A program made the position numbers and the translations under genes. A stretch of 61,558 bases of DNA from Blastococcus sp. MG754426 (GTDB lineage Bacteria; Actinomycetota; Actinomycetes; Mycobacteriales; Geodermatophilaceae), in NCBI RefSeq assembly GCF_021699055.1, contig NZ_SSXC01000015.1, forward strand, positions 1 through 61,558, written 5' to 3'. Below, piece by piece: positions 25,113 to 34,607 of the stretch. A model generated the notes under the pieces. That model was given only the letters and a program-made list of their open reading frames with translations. It had not been told where the DNA came from and ran no database searches. Positions within the stretch are counted from its first letter, which is position 1; each line of letters starts with the position of its first letter.

Positions 25113-26095
25113 GCCGGCACGGGCGGCGCCGGCCGGTCCGCCCCGTGCCCGGCCCCGACGGGCTCCGGCGCCCGGTCCTCCCGGGGGTGGACGACCATGA
25201 CCGCGCCGAGCGCGTGCATGGCGCACTCCAGGGCGACCGACCCCAGGACCAGACCGCGCAGCACGCCGCGCCCGCGGCTGCCGACGACCAGCAGGTCGTC
25301 TGCCCCGGCGGCCGCCACCAGCACCTCGGCGGCGCGCCCCTGCACGACCGTCGTCCGCACGTGCGGCACCACGCGGCCCGCCGCTCCCCGCTCCGCCAGG
25401 ACCGCGTCCACCGTCGCCCGGGTACGCGCCGCCAGCTCGTCCCGGATCCGCTCCGGCGACGGCACGACGGCCGTGGTCAGGTCGATCCAGAGGTCCTCGA
25501 CGTCGAAGGCGACCACGACGTCGACGTCGGCACCGGCCCGCGCGGCCTCCTCCACCCCGGTGACCAGCGCCGCCCGGGCTCCCGGCGAGCCGTCGTCCCC
25601 GACCACCACCCGCCCCGGCGCACCACCCCCGGCGTGCACCACGACGACCGGGCAGGCCGCCCGCGTGGCGCAGTGCAGCGCGACCGAGCCGAGCAGCACG
25701 CTGCGGACGGCTCCGCGCCCGCGGCTGCCCACGACCAGCAGGTCGGCGTCCCCCGACCGCTCCACCAGCGCCTGCGCCGGCGGCCCGGGCAGCACCTGCA
25801 ACCGGACCTCGACGTCGCCGGCACCCGGCACGGCCGCGACCGCCGGCGCCGACCGCGTGCCGGCCACGAGCGCACGGACCCGCGCCGCCGTCTCCTCGCG
25901 GATGAAGGCGACGTCGGGCAGCCACACCGGGGCCCCGCCCAGGTAGGCGACCTCGACGGCGTACCCGGCGACGACCTCCAGGACCGCACCCCGGCGGGCC
26001 GCCGCCGCGAACGCGTGGGTCAGGGCCGCGCGCGACGCCTCCGACCCGTCCACGCCGACGACCACCAGGGGTCGCTGCACCGCTGCACCGTCCAC
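25109..26095 (-). CDS. Tandem universal stress protein
   Basis: 328 residues, two UspA domains (about 8-155 and 162-305), each with a complete ATP-binding motif: GSRGRGAVRSVLLGS and GSRGRGVLRGLVLGS. This makes it the copy most likely to bind ATP in both halves. The GTG at 26095 has a GGAGG-like site upstream. It is divergent from the CBS-BON gene, with an exact DevR box at 26193-26206 between them, and coupled to the SRPBCC gene by 4 nt. Confidence 0.92.
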   Translation of the reverse strand: MDGAAVQRPLVVVGVDGSEASRAALTHAFAAAARRGAVLEVVAGYAVEVAYLGGAPVWLPDVAFIREETAARVRALVAGTRSAPAVAAVPGAGDVEVRLQVLPGPPAQALVERSGDADLLVVGSRGRGAVRSVLLGSVALHCATRAACPVVVVHAGGGAPGRVVVGDDGSPGARAALVTGVEEAARAGADVDVVVAFDVEDLWIDLTTAVVPSPERIRDELAARTRATVDAVLAERGAAGRVVPHVRTTVVQGRAAEVLVAAAGADDLLVVGSRGRGVLRGLVLGSVALECAMHALGAVMVVHPREDRAPEPVGAGHGADRPAPPVPA

Positions 26096-26192
26096 GCGCC
26101 GCTCCTCCGCTCGTGCCCGGCCGCTGCCCGGCAGGCCCCGACGATGCGCCCGGTCCCCGCCGTCGCCCCCGGGTCCGCCGTCCTGCGGACGG

Positions 26193-26206
26193 GGGACCAA
26201 CGTCCC
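26193..26206. promoter_or_regulatory. DevR/DosR-type box, exact GGGAC-N4-GTCCC
   Basis: GGGACCAACGTCCC lies between the divergent universal stress protein (start 26095) and CBS-BON gene (start 26299). Its centre is about 65 nt upstream of the plus-strand start point predicted from the -10 at 26253, close to the distal DosR site position known in mycobacteria. Confidence 0.7.
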
Positions 26207-26252
26207 GTCGCATCCGGCCCCGCGGCCCTGCGGCGACCGGCGCCGCCGGCCC

Positions 26253-26258
26253 TAGCGT
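26253..26258 (+). promoter_or_regulatory. Probable -10 element TAGCGT of the CBS-BON gene
   Basis: CCTAGCGTCGGCC is nearly identical to sequences at 41982 and 54198. A start near 26265 would give a leader of about 34 nt with a CAGGAG ribosome binding site. Confidence 0.45.
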
Positions 26259-26298
26259 CGGCCCGACCGCCCCACCGACGCCTGATCAGGAGCGCATC

Positions 26299-26970
26299 GT
26301 GCAGGTACGCGACGTCATGACCCGCGGGGTCGTCACCGTCGGCCCGGACACCTCGGCCAAGTACGCCGCGGAGGTGATGGCCGAGCACGGCTACGCGGCG
26401 CTGCCGGTCGTGGACGGCGCCGACCAGCTCGTGGGCATCGTGGCCGAGGCCGACGTCCTGCGCGACCGGCTGCCGGCCGACCCGCGCCTGCACCTCCGCC
26501 GCGACGACCCGGGGGGCTCCGCCCCGCCGCTGCTCGTGCGCGGCGTCATGACGCAGGGGGTGCGCACGGTGGACGAGGGCGCCGACGTCTCCGACGTCGC
26601 CCGCCTGTTCGTCGACGACCGCCTGCGCAGCGTCCCGGTCCTGGCGAACGGGCGGCTGGTCGGCATCGTGAGCCGCCGCGACCTCCTGCACGCGCTGGTG
26701 CGCCCGGACCCGGACATCGCGCGCGACCTCGCCCGCCTCGTCGAGGGGTACACCGGCGACCTGGGCGACTGGGACGTCGCGGTCGTCGAGGGTGTGGCGA
26801 CGGTCCGGCGCACCGCCGGCGTCCCCGAGCCCTCCGCGGCGGTGGAGGCGAACGCGCTGCGGGCGCTGGCCCGGACCGTGCCGGGCGTCGTCGGGGTCCG
26901 GGTGCTCCCGTCCCCGAGCGGGGACGACGGGCACCGCGGGAACCCGGTCGACGCGGACGCCACCACCTGA
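26299..26970 (+). CDS. CBS-pair and BON domain protein
   Basis: 223 residues: two CBS domains (about 1-60 and 75-135, beginning VRDVMTRGVVTVGPDTSA and VRGVMTQGVRTVDEGADV) and a C-terminal BON domain (about 140-210, VAVVEGVATVRRTAGVPE). CBS pairs bind adenosyl ligands such as AMP or NADH. Stand-alone CBS proteins are induced by DosR in mycobacteria (for example Rv2626c), though that protein has no BON domain. The GTG at 26299 follows CAGGAG by 6 nt. It is the first gene of a plus-strand run to 28877. Confidence 0.9.
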   Translation: MQVRDVMTRGVVTVGPDTSAKYAAEVMAEHGYAALPVVDGADQLVGIVAEADVLRDRLPADPRLHLRRDDPGGSAPPLLVRGVMTQGVRTVDEGADVSDVARLFVDDRLRSVPVLANGRLVGIVSRRDLLHALVRPDPDIARDLARLVEGYTGDLGDWDVAVVEGVATVRRTAGVPEPSAAVEANALRALARTVPGVVGVRVLPSPSGDDGHRGNPVDADATT

Positions 26971-26998
26971 GCTCCCGGCCCGGCTGGAAGGACCTCCC

Positions 26999-27880
26999 AT
27001 GACCACCTCCCCGCACCCCCGCCCCGTCGTCGTGGGTGTCGACGCCTCGGAGGCGGCGCTGCACGCCGTGGCCTTCGCCGCGGACGAGGCCCGGCGGCGC
27101 GGCGCACCCCTGTCCCTCGTGCACGCCCTGACCTGGCCCTTCGGCGGGTTCAGCGACGCGAACGCGAGCCCGGAGGTGCAGTCGCTCGTCCGCGCCGCCG
27201 CGGAGGAGGTCCTCGGCGCCGCCGCAGGCGGTGCCGGGGGCGGTGTGGAGGTCACCGCCTCGCTGGCCGACGGCGACCCCGTGCACGCCCTGCGCGAGGC
27301 CGCGGCCACCGCCCAGCTCCTGGTGGTCGGCAGCCGGGGGGCCGGCGGCGTGACCGGGCTGCTCGTGGGGTCGACGGCAGCCGGGGTCGTCGGCCACGTG
27401 GCCTGCCCGGTGGTGGTCCTGCCGGACCCCGCCGCTGCCGTCGTCCGGCCACGCCGGTCCGTGGTCGTGGGCGTCCGCGGCGCCCCCGACGACGACGAGG
27501 TGCTGGACTTCGCCTTCGCCGCGGCGGCCGCGCGCGGCACCGACCTCGTCGCGGTGCACGCCTGGCAGGACGTCGTCCTCGAGACCGCCTACCGGTCGCT
27601 CAGCCCGCTCGCCGAGCAGGCGGGCGTCGGCGGCGACGCGCAGCGGGTGCTCGCCGAGGCGCTGGCCGGCTGGCGGGACAAGGAGCCCGGCGTGCCGGTC
27701 CGCGAGGTCGTGGTGCGGGACCGGCCGGCGCGGGCGCTGGTCGCCGCCGGCGCGACCGCCGAGCTCCTGGTCGTCGGGCAGCGTCGCCGGCGCTGGCCGG
27801 GCCCCACCACCCACGGTGTGCTCCACCGCGCCACCTGCCCGGTGGCCGTGGTCCCGCTCCGCGAGGAGGCGGACCGGTGA
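26999..27880 (+). CDS. Tandem universal stress protein
   Basis: 293 residues, two UspA domains (about 7-145 and 152-290). The first has an intact ATP motif (GSRGAGGVTGLLVGS); the second is degenerate (VVGQRRRRWPGPTTHG), so only one half is likely to bind ATP. VAFAADEARRRGAPLSLVHA is typical of actinobacterial Usp pairs. The ATG at 26999 follows GGAAGGA by 6 nt. It lies 28 nt after the CBS-BON gene and overlaps the flavodoxin gene by 4 nt. Confidence 0.92.
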   Translation: MTTSPHPRPVVVGVDASEAALHAVAFAADEARRRGAPLSLVHALTWPFGGFSDANASPEVQSLVRAAAEEVLGAAAGGAGGGVEVTASLADGDPVHALREAAATAQLLVVGSRGAGGVTGLLVGSTAAGVVGHVACPVVVLPDPAAAVVRPRRSVVVGVRGAPDDDEVLDFAFAAAAARGTDLVAVHAWQDVVLETAYRSLSPLAEQAGVGGDAQRVLAEALAGWRDKEPGVPVREVVVRDRPARALVAAGATAELLVVGQRRRRWPGPTTHGVLHRATCPVAVVPLREEADR

Positions 27881-28404
27881 GCGGCTCCCCGCGCCGGGTG
27901 CTGGTCACCGTGGCCAGCCGGCACGGCGCCACCGCCGAGATCGCCGCCGCGATCGCGCAGCGCCTGGCCGGGGGCGGCGCCGGCCTGGTCGCCGTGCCGG
28001 TGCCCGTGACGCAGCGCCCCGACCCCGCCGCGTTCGACGCGGTGGTCCTGGGCAGCGCCGTGTACGTCGGCCGCTGGCTCGAGGCCGCCCGCGAGTACGC
28101 CGCCACGCACGCGCCGGCGCTGCGCACGAAGGCGGTGTGGCTCTTCTCGAGCGGGCCGATCGGCGAACCGCCCTTCCCGCGCGACCTCCCGCACGACGTG
28201 GAGCCGCTGACCTCCCTGACCGGGGCACGGGGCCACGCGCTGTTCCCCGGGCGCCTCGACAAGGCGCACCTCACGCTCGGGGAGCGGGCGATGGTCACCG
28301 CGATGCGCGCGCCCGTCGGGGACTTCCGGGACTGGCCGGCCGTCCACGCCTGGGCGGACGGCATCGCGGCCGAGCTGGCGTCCCCCGCCGCGGTGCGGTC
28401 CTGA
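27877..28404 (+). CDS. Flavodoxin-domain protein (HemG-like)
   Basis: 175 residues. The N-terminal VLVTVASRHGATAEIAAAIA is the FMN-phosphate loop of flavodoxins (TxxHGxT), followed by the VVLGSAVYVGRWLEAA and WLFSSGPIGEPP segments seen in protoporphyrinogen oxidase HemG-like flavodoxins. It may carry electrons in a stress redox pathway; the haem role is not established. A 4-nt overlap couples it to the universal stress protein. A second flavodoxin lies at 31608. Confidence 0.85.
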   Translation: MSGSPRRVLVTVASRHGATAEIAAAIAQRLAGGGAGLVAVPVPVTQRPDPAAFDAVVLGSAVYVGRWLEAAREYAATHAPALRTKAVWLFSSGPIGEPPFPRDLPHDVEPLTSLTGARGHALFPGRLDKAHLTLGERAMVTAMRAPVGDFRDWPAVHAWADGIAAELASPAAVRS

Positions 28405-28436
28405 GACCGCCCGGCGCGGGGATCGGAGGTGGGTCC

Positions 28437-28877
28437 GTGGGTGAGCTGTCCCTCCCGCCCGGGGTCCTGCCCGTGGGTGCCCGGGTGCTCGACGAGGACG
28501 AGTGCCGGTCGCTGCTCCGCACCGCGGAGGTGGGCCGGCTGGCGGTCACCACGGGTGCCCTGCCCGCCATCGTCCCGGTCCCGTTCGCGGTGCACGACGG
28601 CGCCGTGGTCATCCCGACGTGCACGGGATCGGCCCTCGTCCCCGCCGTCCGCGGCGCGGTCGTCGCGTTCGCGGTGGACTCCTACCGCCCGCGGGACCTC
28701 GGCGGCTGGGGGGTGAACGTGGTCGGCCCGGCTCGCGTGGTCGCCGACCCGGCCGAGGCCGAGGGCCTCGCGGCCCTCCGGCTCTTCCCGGATGCGCTGA
28801 CCGCGGGACGGTGCTTCGTCAGCGTCCGCATCGGTCTCCTGAGGGGGTGGCGGGTCGAGGATGACCGCCTCGGTTGA
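28437..28877 (+). CDS. Pyridoxamine 5'-phosphate oxidase-fold protein
   Basis: 146 residues with the split-barrel FMN/F420-binding pattern: LDEDECRSLLRTAEVGRLAV, then IVPVPFAVHDGAVVIPT, and WGVNVVGPARVV near the C-terminus. Proteins of this size, such as Rv3129, are part of the mycobacterial DosR regulon, with unclear substrates. The GTG at 28437 follows GGAGGT by 6 nt. Its end is 66 nt before devS, so a shared transcript with devS is possible. Confidence 0.85.
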   Translation: MGELSLPPGVLPVGARVLDEDECRSLLRTAEVGRLAVTTGALPAIVPVPFAVHDGAVVIPTCTGSALVPAVRGAVVAFAVDSYRPRDLGGWGVNVVGPARVVADPAEAEGLAALRLFPDALTAGRCFVSVRIGLLRGWRVEDDRLG

Positions 28878-30698
<1,821 letters not shown>

Positions 30699-30710
30699 GC
30701 CGGGCCGCGG

Positions 30711-31385
30711 TCAGCGCGGCCGGCCGCCGGGGGCCGCGTTGCGCAGCTCCGCGGCGAGCACGGCCGCCTGGGTCCGTCGCTCCAGGCCCAGCTTGGCCAG
30801 CAGGTGGGAGACGTAGTTCTTCACCGTCTTCTCGGCGAGGAACATGCGCTCCCCGATCTGCCGGTTGGTGAGACCTTCCCCGATCAGCTCCAGCACGGTG
30901 CGCTCCTGGTCGCTGAGCTTCGCCAGCGGCCCCGCGGGCTCGGCGGCGCGGCGCATCCTCTCCAGCACGGCCGTGGTCGCGGTCGGGTCGAGCAGCGAGC
31001 CGCCTGCCGCCACGGTGCGGACGGCGCTGACCAGGTCCTGCCCGAGGATCTGCTTGAGCAGGTAACCCGACGCGCCGGCCATGATCGCCTCGAAGAGCGC
31101 CTCGTCGTCGCTGTAGCTGGTGAGCATGATGACCTTGAGGTCGGGCATCCGGGACCGCAGCTCGCGGCAGACCGTCACGCCGTCACCGTCGGGCAGCCGC
31201 ACGTCGAGGACGGCGACGTCGGGCCGGAGCGCCGGGACCCGGGCCAGCGCCTCCGCGGCGTTCTTGCCCTCGCCGACCACGGTGATCTCGCCGGAGCCCT
31301 CCAGGACGTCGGCGACGCCCCGGCGGACGATCTCGTGGTCGTCGACCAGGAAGACCTTGACGGGGCTGGGCTGCTCGGTGTTCAC
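30711..31385 (-). CDS. devR: DevR/DosR response regulator
   Basis: 224 residues, NarL/FixJ type. The receiver domain (about 9-125) has Asp15-Asp16, phospho-acceptor Asp61 in [11 protein letters not shown] and Lys111. The LuxR-type HTH is at about 155-215: [20 protein letters not shown]. The residues that contact the DosR box in M. tuberculosis (Lys179, Lys182, Asn183) match Lys186, Lys189 and Asn190 with a constant offset of 7, so the same GGGAC half-sites should be read. The GTG at 31385 has only a weak ribosome binding site. A minus-strand TAGCGT at 31463-31468 and a box at 31493-31506 suggest autoregulation. Confidence 0.94.
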   Translation of the reverse strand: MNTEQPSPVKVFLVDDHEIVRRGVADVLEGSGEITVVGEGKNAAEALARVPALRPDVAVLDVRLPDGDGVTVCRELRSRMPDLKVIMLTSYSDDEALFEAIMAGASGYLLKQILGQDLVSAVRTVAAGGSLLDPTATTAVLERMRRAAEPAGPLAKLSDQERTVLELIGEGLTNRQIGERMFLAEKTVKNYVSHLLAKLGLERRTQAAVLAAELRNAAPGGRPR

Positions 31386-31462
31386 GCGACCATCCTGCGG
31401 GGTGTCCGCCCGTACCCGGGCGCGGCCGTCGGGCGGCACCGGCGGGCGCCCCCGTCCGGGCA

Positions 31463-31468
31463 ACGCTA
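31463..31468 (-). promoter_or_regulatory. Probable -10 element TAGCGT of devR
   Basis: The plus strand reads ACGCTA, so the minus strand reads TAGCGT about 78 nt before the devR start. A transcript starting near 31456 would put the centre of the box at 31493-31506 near -43, the position of activating DosR sites. Confidence 0.4.
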
Positions 31469-31492
31469 GGGACCCAGCGGCCGGGTGGCGCA

Positions 31493-31506
31493 GGGCCGAA
31501 GGTCCC
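31493..31506. promoter_or_regulatory. DevR-type box, one mismatch (GGGCCGAAGGTCCC)
   Basis: Identical to the copy at 5811. It lies between divergent devR and the second flavodoxin gene, and is best placed to control devR itself. Confidence 0.55.
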
Positions 31507-31558
31507 GACCTCGCACCGCCGACCGGCGACGCGGGCAGGGCCCGCCAGCGGCCCGCCG

Positions 31559-31572
31559 GGGACCTCCGTCCC
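31559..31572. promoter_or_regulatory. DevR/DosR-type box, exact GGGAC-N4-GTCCC
   Basis: GGGACCTCCGTCCC ends 35 nt before the ATG of the flavodoxin gene at 31608. This close spacing fits an activating site near -42 only if the transcript is leaderless or nearly so; repression is another possibility. Confidence 0.6.
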
Positions 31573-31607
31573 TCCCGGGCACGTGGCCGCTCGGGCACCG
31601 TGGCGCC

Positions 31608-32213
31608 ATGGACGCACCGCTCCGGGTCACCGTCGCGCACGCCTCCGCTGCCGGGTCCACCGCCGAGGTGGCCGAGGAGATCACCGCCGTGCTCACCGGC
31701 CGGGGGTACCGGACGACGTGCCGGCCGGCCGGCCCGGACCTCGACCCGCACGACGCCGATGCCCTCGTCGTCGGCAGCGCGGTGCACGACATGGCGTGGC
31801 TGCCCCCGGCGCTGGAGTTCCTGGGCCGGGCGGCGGCCTCCGGGCGACCGACCTGGTGCTTCAGCGTCGGCGGCCTGGCCGAGCCGTACGGGAGCCGGCG
31901 CGCGCGGTTCCTGAGCGCAGGAGAGCTGCGACGCATCGAGCAGGGCTTCCCGCGCGGCTTCCGCCCTCGCGACCACCACATGTTCGCCGGTGTGGTGGAC
32001 CTCGCCCGCGCCCCGCTGTGGGGCCGGGTGTTCTACCGCCTGACCGGGACGGGTGCCGGTGACCACCGCGACCGGCCGGCGATCCGGGCCTGGGCCGCCA
32101 CGGTCGCCGACGGGCTCGACGACGCCGCACCGCGGCCCGGGGAGCCGGCGCCGCCCGGGCGACGCGCGGCACCGGACGGACCCCGCCCGCAACCGGGCCG
32201 ATCGAGGAGTTGA
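31608..32213 (+). CDS. Flavodoxin-domain protein
   Basis: 201 residues. The N-terminal [19 protein letters not shown] is a flavodoxin phosphate-binding loop (HASxxGSTxEVA), followed by [21 protein letters not shown] and [13 protein letters not shown]. The last 35 residues are a Pro/Arg-rich disordered tail. It is a paralogue of the flavodoxin at 27877 and probably an electron carrier or oxidoreductase. The ATG at 31608 has little ribosome binding site, and the exact DevR box at 31559 is just upstream. The next gene begins 2 nt after its stop. Confidence 0.82.
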   Translation: MDAPLRVTVAHASAAGSTAEVAEEITAVLTGRGYRTTCRPAGPDLDPHDADALVVGSAVHDMAWLPPALEFLGRAAASGRPTWCFSVGGLAEPYGSRRARFLSAGELRRIEQGFPRGFRPRDHHMFAGVVDLARAPLWGRVFYRLTGTGAGDHRDRPAIRAWAATVADGLDDAAPRPGEPAPPGRRAAPDGPRPQPGRSRS

Positions 32214-32214
32214 C

Positions 32215-33225
32215 GTGCTGACCACCCACCTGGACCGGACGACGGCCCGTGCGGCCATCGCGCTCGCCAACCGCGCCCCCTCGGTGCACAACTCGCAACC
32301 GTGGCGGTGGCGCATCGGGGACGACTCCGTCCACCTCTTCGCCGACCCCGGGCGCGCGCTCCCGGCCACGGACCCCGACGGCCGGGACCTCCGGTACAGC
32401 TGCGGGGCGGCGCTGCACCACCTCCGCGTGGCGCTGCTGGCCGCCGGCCTGGGCTCCACCGTCCACCGGCTGCCCGATCCGCACCACCCCGAGCACCTCG
32501 CCGCCGTGGAGCTGGCGCACGGGCGGCCGATGCCCCCGGACCTCGCGCTGGCGCAGGCCATCGAGCGGCGGCACAGCGACCGGCGGGTGTTCTCGACCTG
32601 GCCGGTCCCGCCGGAGTTCCTCGAGGAGCTCCGCGACGCGGCCGACGGCCAGGGCGCGCAGCTGCAGGTGCTCGAGGGCTCCGCGCAGCGGGACCTCGTG
32701 GCCCGCCTCGTCGAGCACGCCGGCGTCGAGCAGGCCCTGACCCCCGGCCTGGCGCAGGAGACGGCGACGTGGACCGGGCGGTCCCGCGGCGCGCGGGAGG
32801 GCGTCCCGGCGGCCAACGTGCCCGGCAGCCCGGACGGGGTGGTACCGGTCCGGCACTTCGGGGCCGGGGAGCAGGGCCAGAACGCCCTCGGTGAGGAGGA
32901 GTCCGACGGCACGGTGCTGGCGGTGCTGGCCACCCCGGCCGACGACCCGGTCGAGCAGCTCCGGGCGGGCGAGGCGCTGAGCGCCGTCCTCCTCACGGCG
33001 ACCCGCCAGGGCCTGGCCACCGATCCGATCAGCCAGCCGCTGGAGGTGCCGGAGACGCGCGCGCGGCTGCGGGACGTCCTGGCCGACGGCGGGGAGCCCC
33101 ACATGGTCGTGCGGCTCGGGTGGGCCCCGATCAGCGCCGAGCCCGTCCCGCGCACCGGCCGCCGCCCGCTGGCCGACACGATCGAGCCGCTGGACCACCC
33201 CTGGCCCCCGGGCCAGGGCTCCTGA
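32215..33225 (+). CDS. Acg-family nitroreductase-like protein
   Basis: 336 residues. [19 protein letters not shown] is the classic Acg / nitroreductase FMN segment, and [26 protein letters not shown] and [17 protein letters not shown] follow the full-length Acg pattern of two fused nitroreductase half-domains. M. tuberculosis homologues (Rv2032, Rv3127, Rv3131) are strongly DosR-induced; they hold FMN under a lid and may store or sequester it. The GTG at 32215 follows GAGGAG. It is in an operon with the flavodoxin, a sensible partner for a flavin-binding protein. Confidence 0.9.
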   Translation: MLTTHLDRTTARAAIALANRAPSVHNSQPWRWRIGDDSVHLFADPGRALPATDPDGRDLRYSCGAALHHLRVALLAAGLGSTVHRLPDPHHPEHLAAVELAHGRPMPPDLALAQAIERRHSDRRVFSTWPVPPEFLEELRDAADGQGAQLQVLEGSAQRDLVARLVEHAGVEQALTPGLAQETATWTGRSRGAREGVPAANVPGSPDGVVPVRHFGAGEQGQNALGEEESDGTVLAVLATPADDPVEQLRAGEALSAVLLTATRQGLATDPISQPLEVPETRARLRDVLADGGEPHMVVRLGWAPISAEPVPRTGRRPLADTIEPLDHPWPPGQGS

Positions 33226-33234
33226 GCACGCGGT

Positions 33235-33267
33235 GGGGGCCGCCGGACCGCTGGTCCGACGGCCCCC
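33235..33267. terminator. Bidirectional hairpin between convergent genes
   Basis: A 15-bp stem with one mismatch (GGGGGCCGCCGGACC paired with GGTCCGACGGCCCCC) and a 3-nt loop lies between the Acg-like gene and the convergent dehydrogenase. There is no long T run, as usual in actinobacteria. Confidence 0.7.
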
Positions 33268-33275
33268 GCACGTCG

Positions 33276-34316
33276 TCACCTCCGGGAGATGCTCACCTTG
33301 AGCGCCTCGGAGGCGACCGGGTCGTCGAACACGTCGTAGGCCCGGGGCACCTCGTCGAACCCGAACCGGTGGGTCACCATGCGCCCGGCGTCCAGCCGAC
33401 CGGCGCGCAGCATGCGCAGCAGCATCGGGGTGGAGGAGGTGTCCACCAGCCCGGTGGTGATCGTGACGTCCCGGATCCAGAGGTCCTCGAGGTGCAGTGT
33501 CGTGGGCCGGCCGTGGACGCCGACGTTGGCCACCCGCCCGCCGGGCCGCACGAGCTCCACCGCCATGTCGAACGTGCCGGGCAGCCCGACGGCCTCGACG
33601 GTGACGTCGGCGCCGAGCCCACCGGTGAGGCCACGCACCGTCTCGGCCACCGCGTCGTCGGGCGACAGCGCCAGGTCGGCGCCGAACGCGGTCGCCGCGG
33701 CCCTCCGGCTCGCCACCGGGTCGACGACCACGATGCGCTCCGGGCTGTAGAGCCCCGCGGTCATGACGGCCGCCAGGCCGATCGGTCCGGCGCCGACGAT
33801 GACCACCGTGTCGCCGGGCCGTACCCCACCGTTGAGGGCCCCCACCTCGTAGGAGGTCGGGAAGATGTCGGCGAGCATGAGCGCGGCCTCGTCCGAGACG
33901 TCGTCGGGGAGCCTGTGCACGGAGCCGTCGGCGAAGGGCACCCGCACCGCCTCGGCCTGCACGCCGTCGACGGTGTGCCCCAGGATCCACCCGCCGCCGC
34001 CCTGGCACTGGCCGTACCGGGCCTCGCGGCAGAAGCGGCACCGACCGCAGGCGGTGATGCAGGAGACGAGCACCCGGTCACCGGGTCGCACGGTGCGCAC
34101 ACCGGGGCCGACCTCCTGCACCGTGCCGACCGCCTCGTGGCCCAGGACGCGGCCGCTGGCCACCTCCGGCACGTCACCGCGCAGGATGTGCAGGTCGGTG
34201 CCGCAGATGGTGAACGCGTCCACCCGGACCACCGCGTCCTCCGGGTCCTCGATGCGGGGGTCGGCCACCTCCTCCCAGGACCTCTTACCGGGGCCGTAGT
34301 AGACCAGCGCCAACAT
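33276..34316 (-). CDS. Zinc-dependent alcohol dehydrogenase
   Basis: 346 residues, medium-chain dehydrogenase. The catalytic zinc site is in ICGTDLHILRGDVPE and LGHEAVG; the structural zinc loop CGRCRFCREARYGQC has all four cysteines; the NAD(P) site is VVIVGAGPIGLAA. ADIFPTSYEVGAL and ISRR at the C-terminus resemble the threonine dehydrogenase / formaldehyde-type alcohol dehydrogenases. It would reoxidise or use NADH with an alcohol or aldehyde; the substrate is unknown. The ATG at 34316 is clear. Two DevR-like boxes lie in the 234 nt between it and the divergent PEP synthase operon. Confidence 0.88.
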   Translation of the reverse strand: MLALVYYGPGKRSWEEVADPRIEDPEDAVVRVDAFTICGTDLHILRGDVPEVASGRVLGHEAVGTVQEVGPGVRTVRPGDRVLVSCITACGRCRFCREARYGQCQGGGGWILGHTVDGVQAEAVRVPFADGSVHRLPDDVSDEAALMLADIFPTSYEVGALNGGVRPGDTVVIVGAGPIGLAAVMTAGLYSPERIVVVDPVASRRAAATAFGADLALSPDDAVAETVRGLTGGLGADVTVEAVGLPGTFDMAVELVRPGGRVANVGVHGRPTTLHLEDLWIRDVTITTGLVDTSSTPMLLRMLRAGRLDAGRMVTHRFGFDEVPRAYDVFDDPVASEALKVSISRR

Positions 34317-34403
34317 GTCCGTCTCCTCGTCGTCGGGGGGGGTGCCCGGTCAGTCCAGCCGTGGTGCCGGGGCCGCCACCACGTCCGCTCGTCCGTCGCC
34401 GGG

Positions 34404-34417
34404 GGGCCGAAGGTCCG
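34404..34417. promoter_or_regulatory. DevR-type box (GGGCCGAAGGTCCG)
   Basis: Two mismatches to the perfect palindrome. It is paired with a second site at 34453 in the divergent region between the alcohol dehydrogenase and the PEP synthase operon. Confidence 0.45.
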
Positions 34418-34452
34418 GCGGCGCGCCCGGAGGGCGCCGGTCCGCTCCCCGA

Positions 34453-34466
34453 GGGCCCTAGGTCCG
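34453..34466. promoter_or_regulatory. DevR-type box (GGGCCCTAGGTCCG)
   Basis: A second, weaker site 49 nt (centre to centre) from the one at 34404. Paired boxes are common at DosR promoters in mycobacteria. Confidence 0.4.
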
Positions 34467-34550
34467 TGCCGGGCCGGGCCCCCGGACCCGGGTCGCGCGG
34501 GCGTCACCCCAGCAGGCTGGGGCCCGAGACGCCCCGGGAGAGGAGCAGCC

Positions 34551-34607
34551 ATGCCAGGACAGGTGCGCACCCCGTCGACCGCCCGCCACCACGAGGTGCG
34601 GCGGTGA
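34551..34607 (+). CDS. 18-residue leader ORF before PEP synthase
   Basis: A short ORF (MPGQVRTPSTARHHEVRR) with an excellent GAGGAG site 7 nt before its ATG. Its TGA overlaps the GTG of the PEP synthase gene by 4 nt, so the enzyme is likely translated by coupling to this ORF. The peptide is basic with two adjacent His; no attenuator hairpin is obvious. It may simply be a way to give the large gene a strong initiation site. Confidence 0.5.
   Translation: MPGQVRTPSTARHHEVRR

Noticed and set aside
24399-26213. A 604-residue minus-strand frame spanning the SRPBCC and universal stress genes
   Set aside because: Only its last 237 residues look like a protein family; the rest is a shadow of the universal stress protein in another frame.
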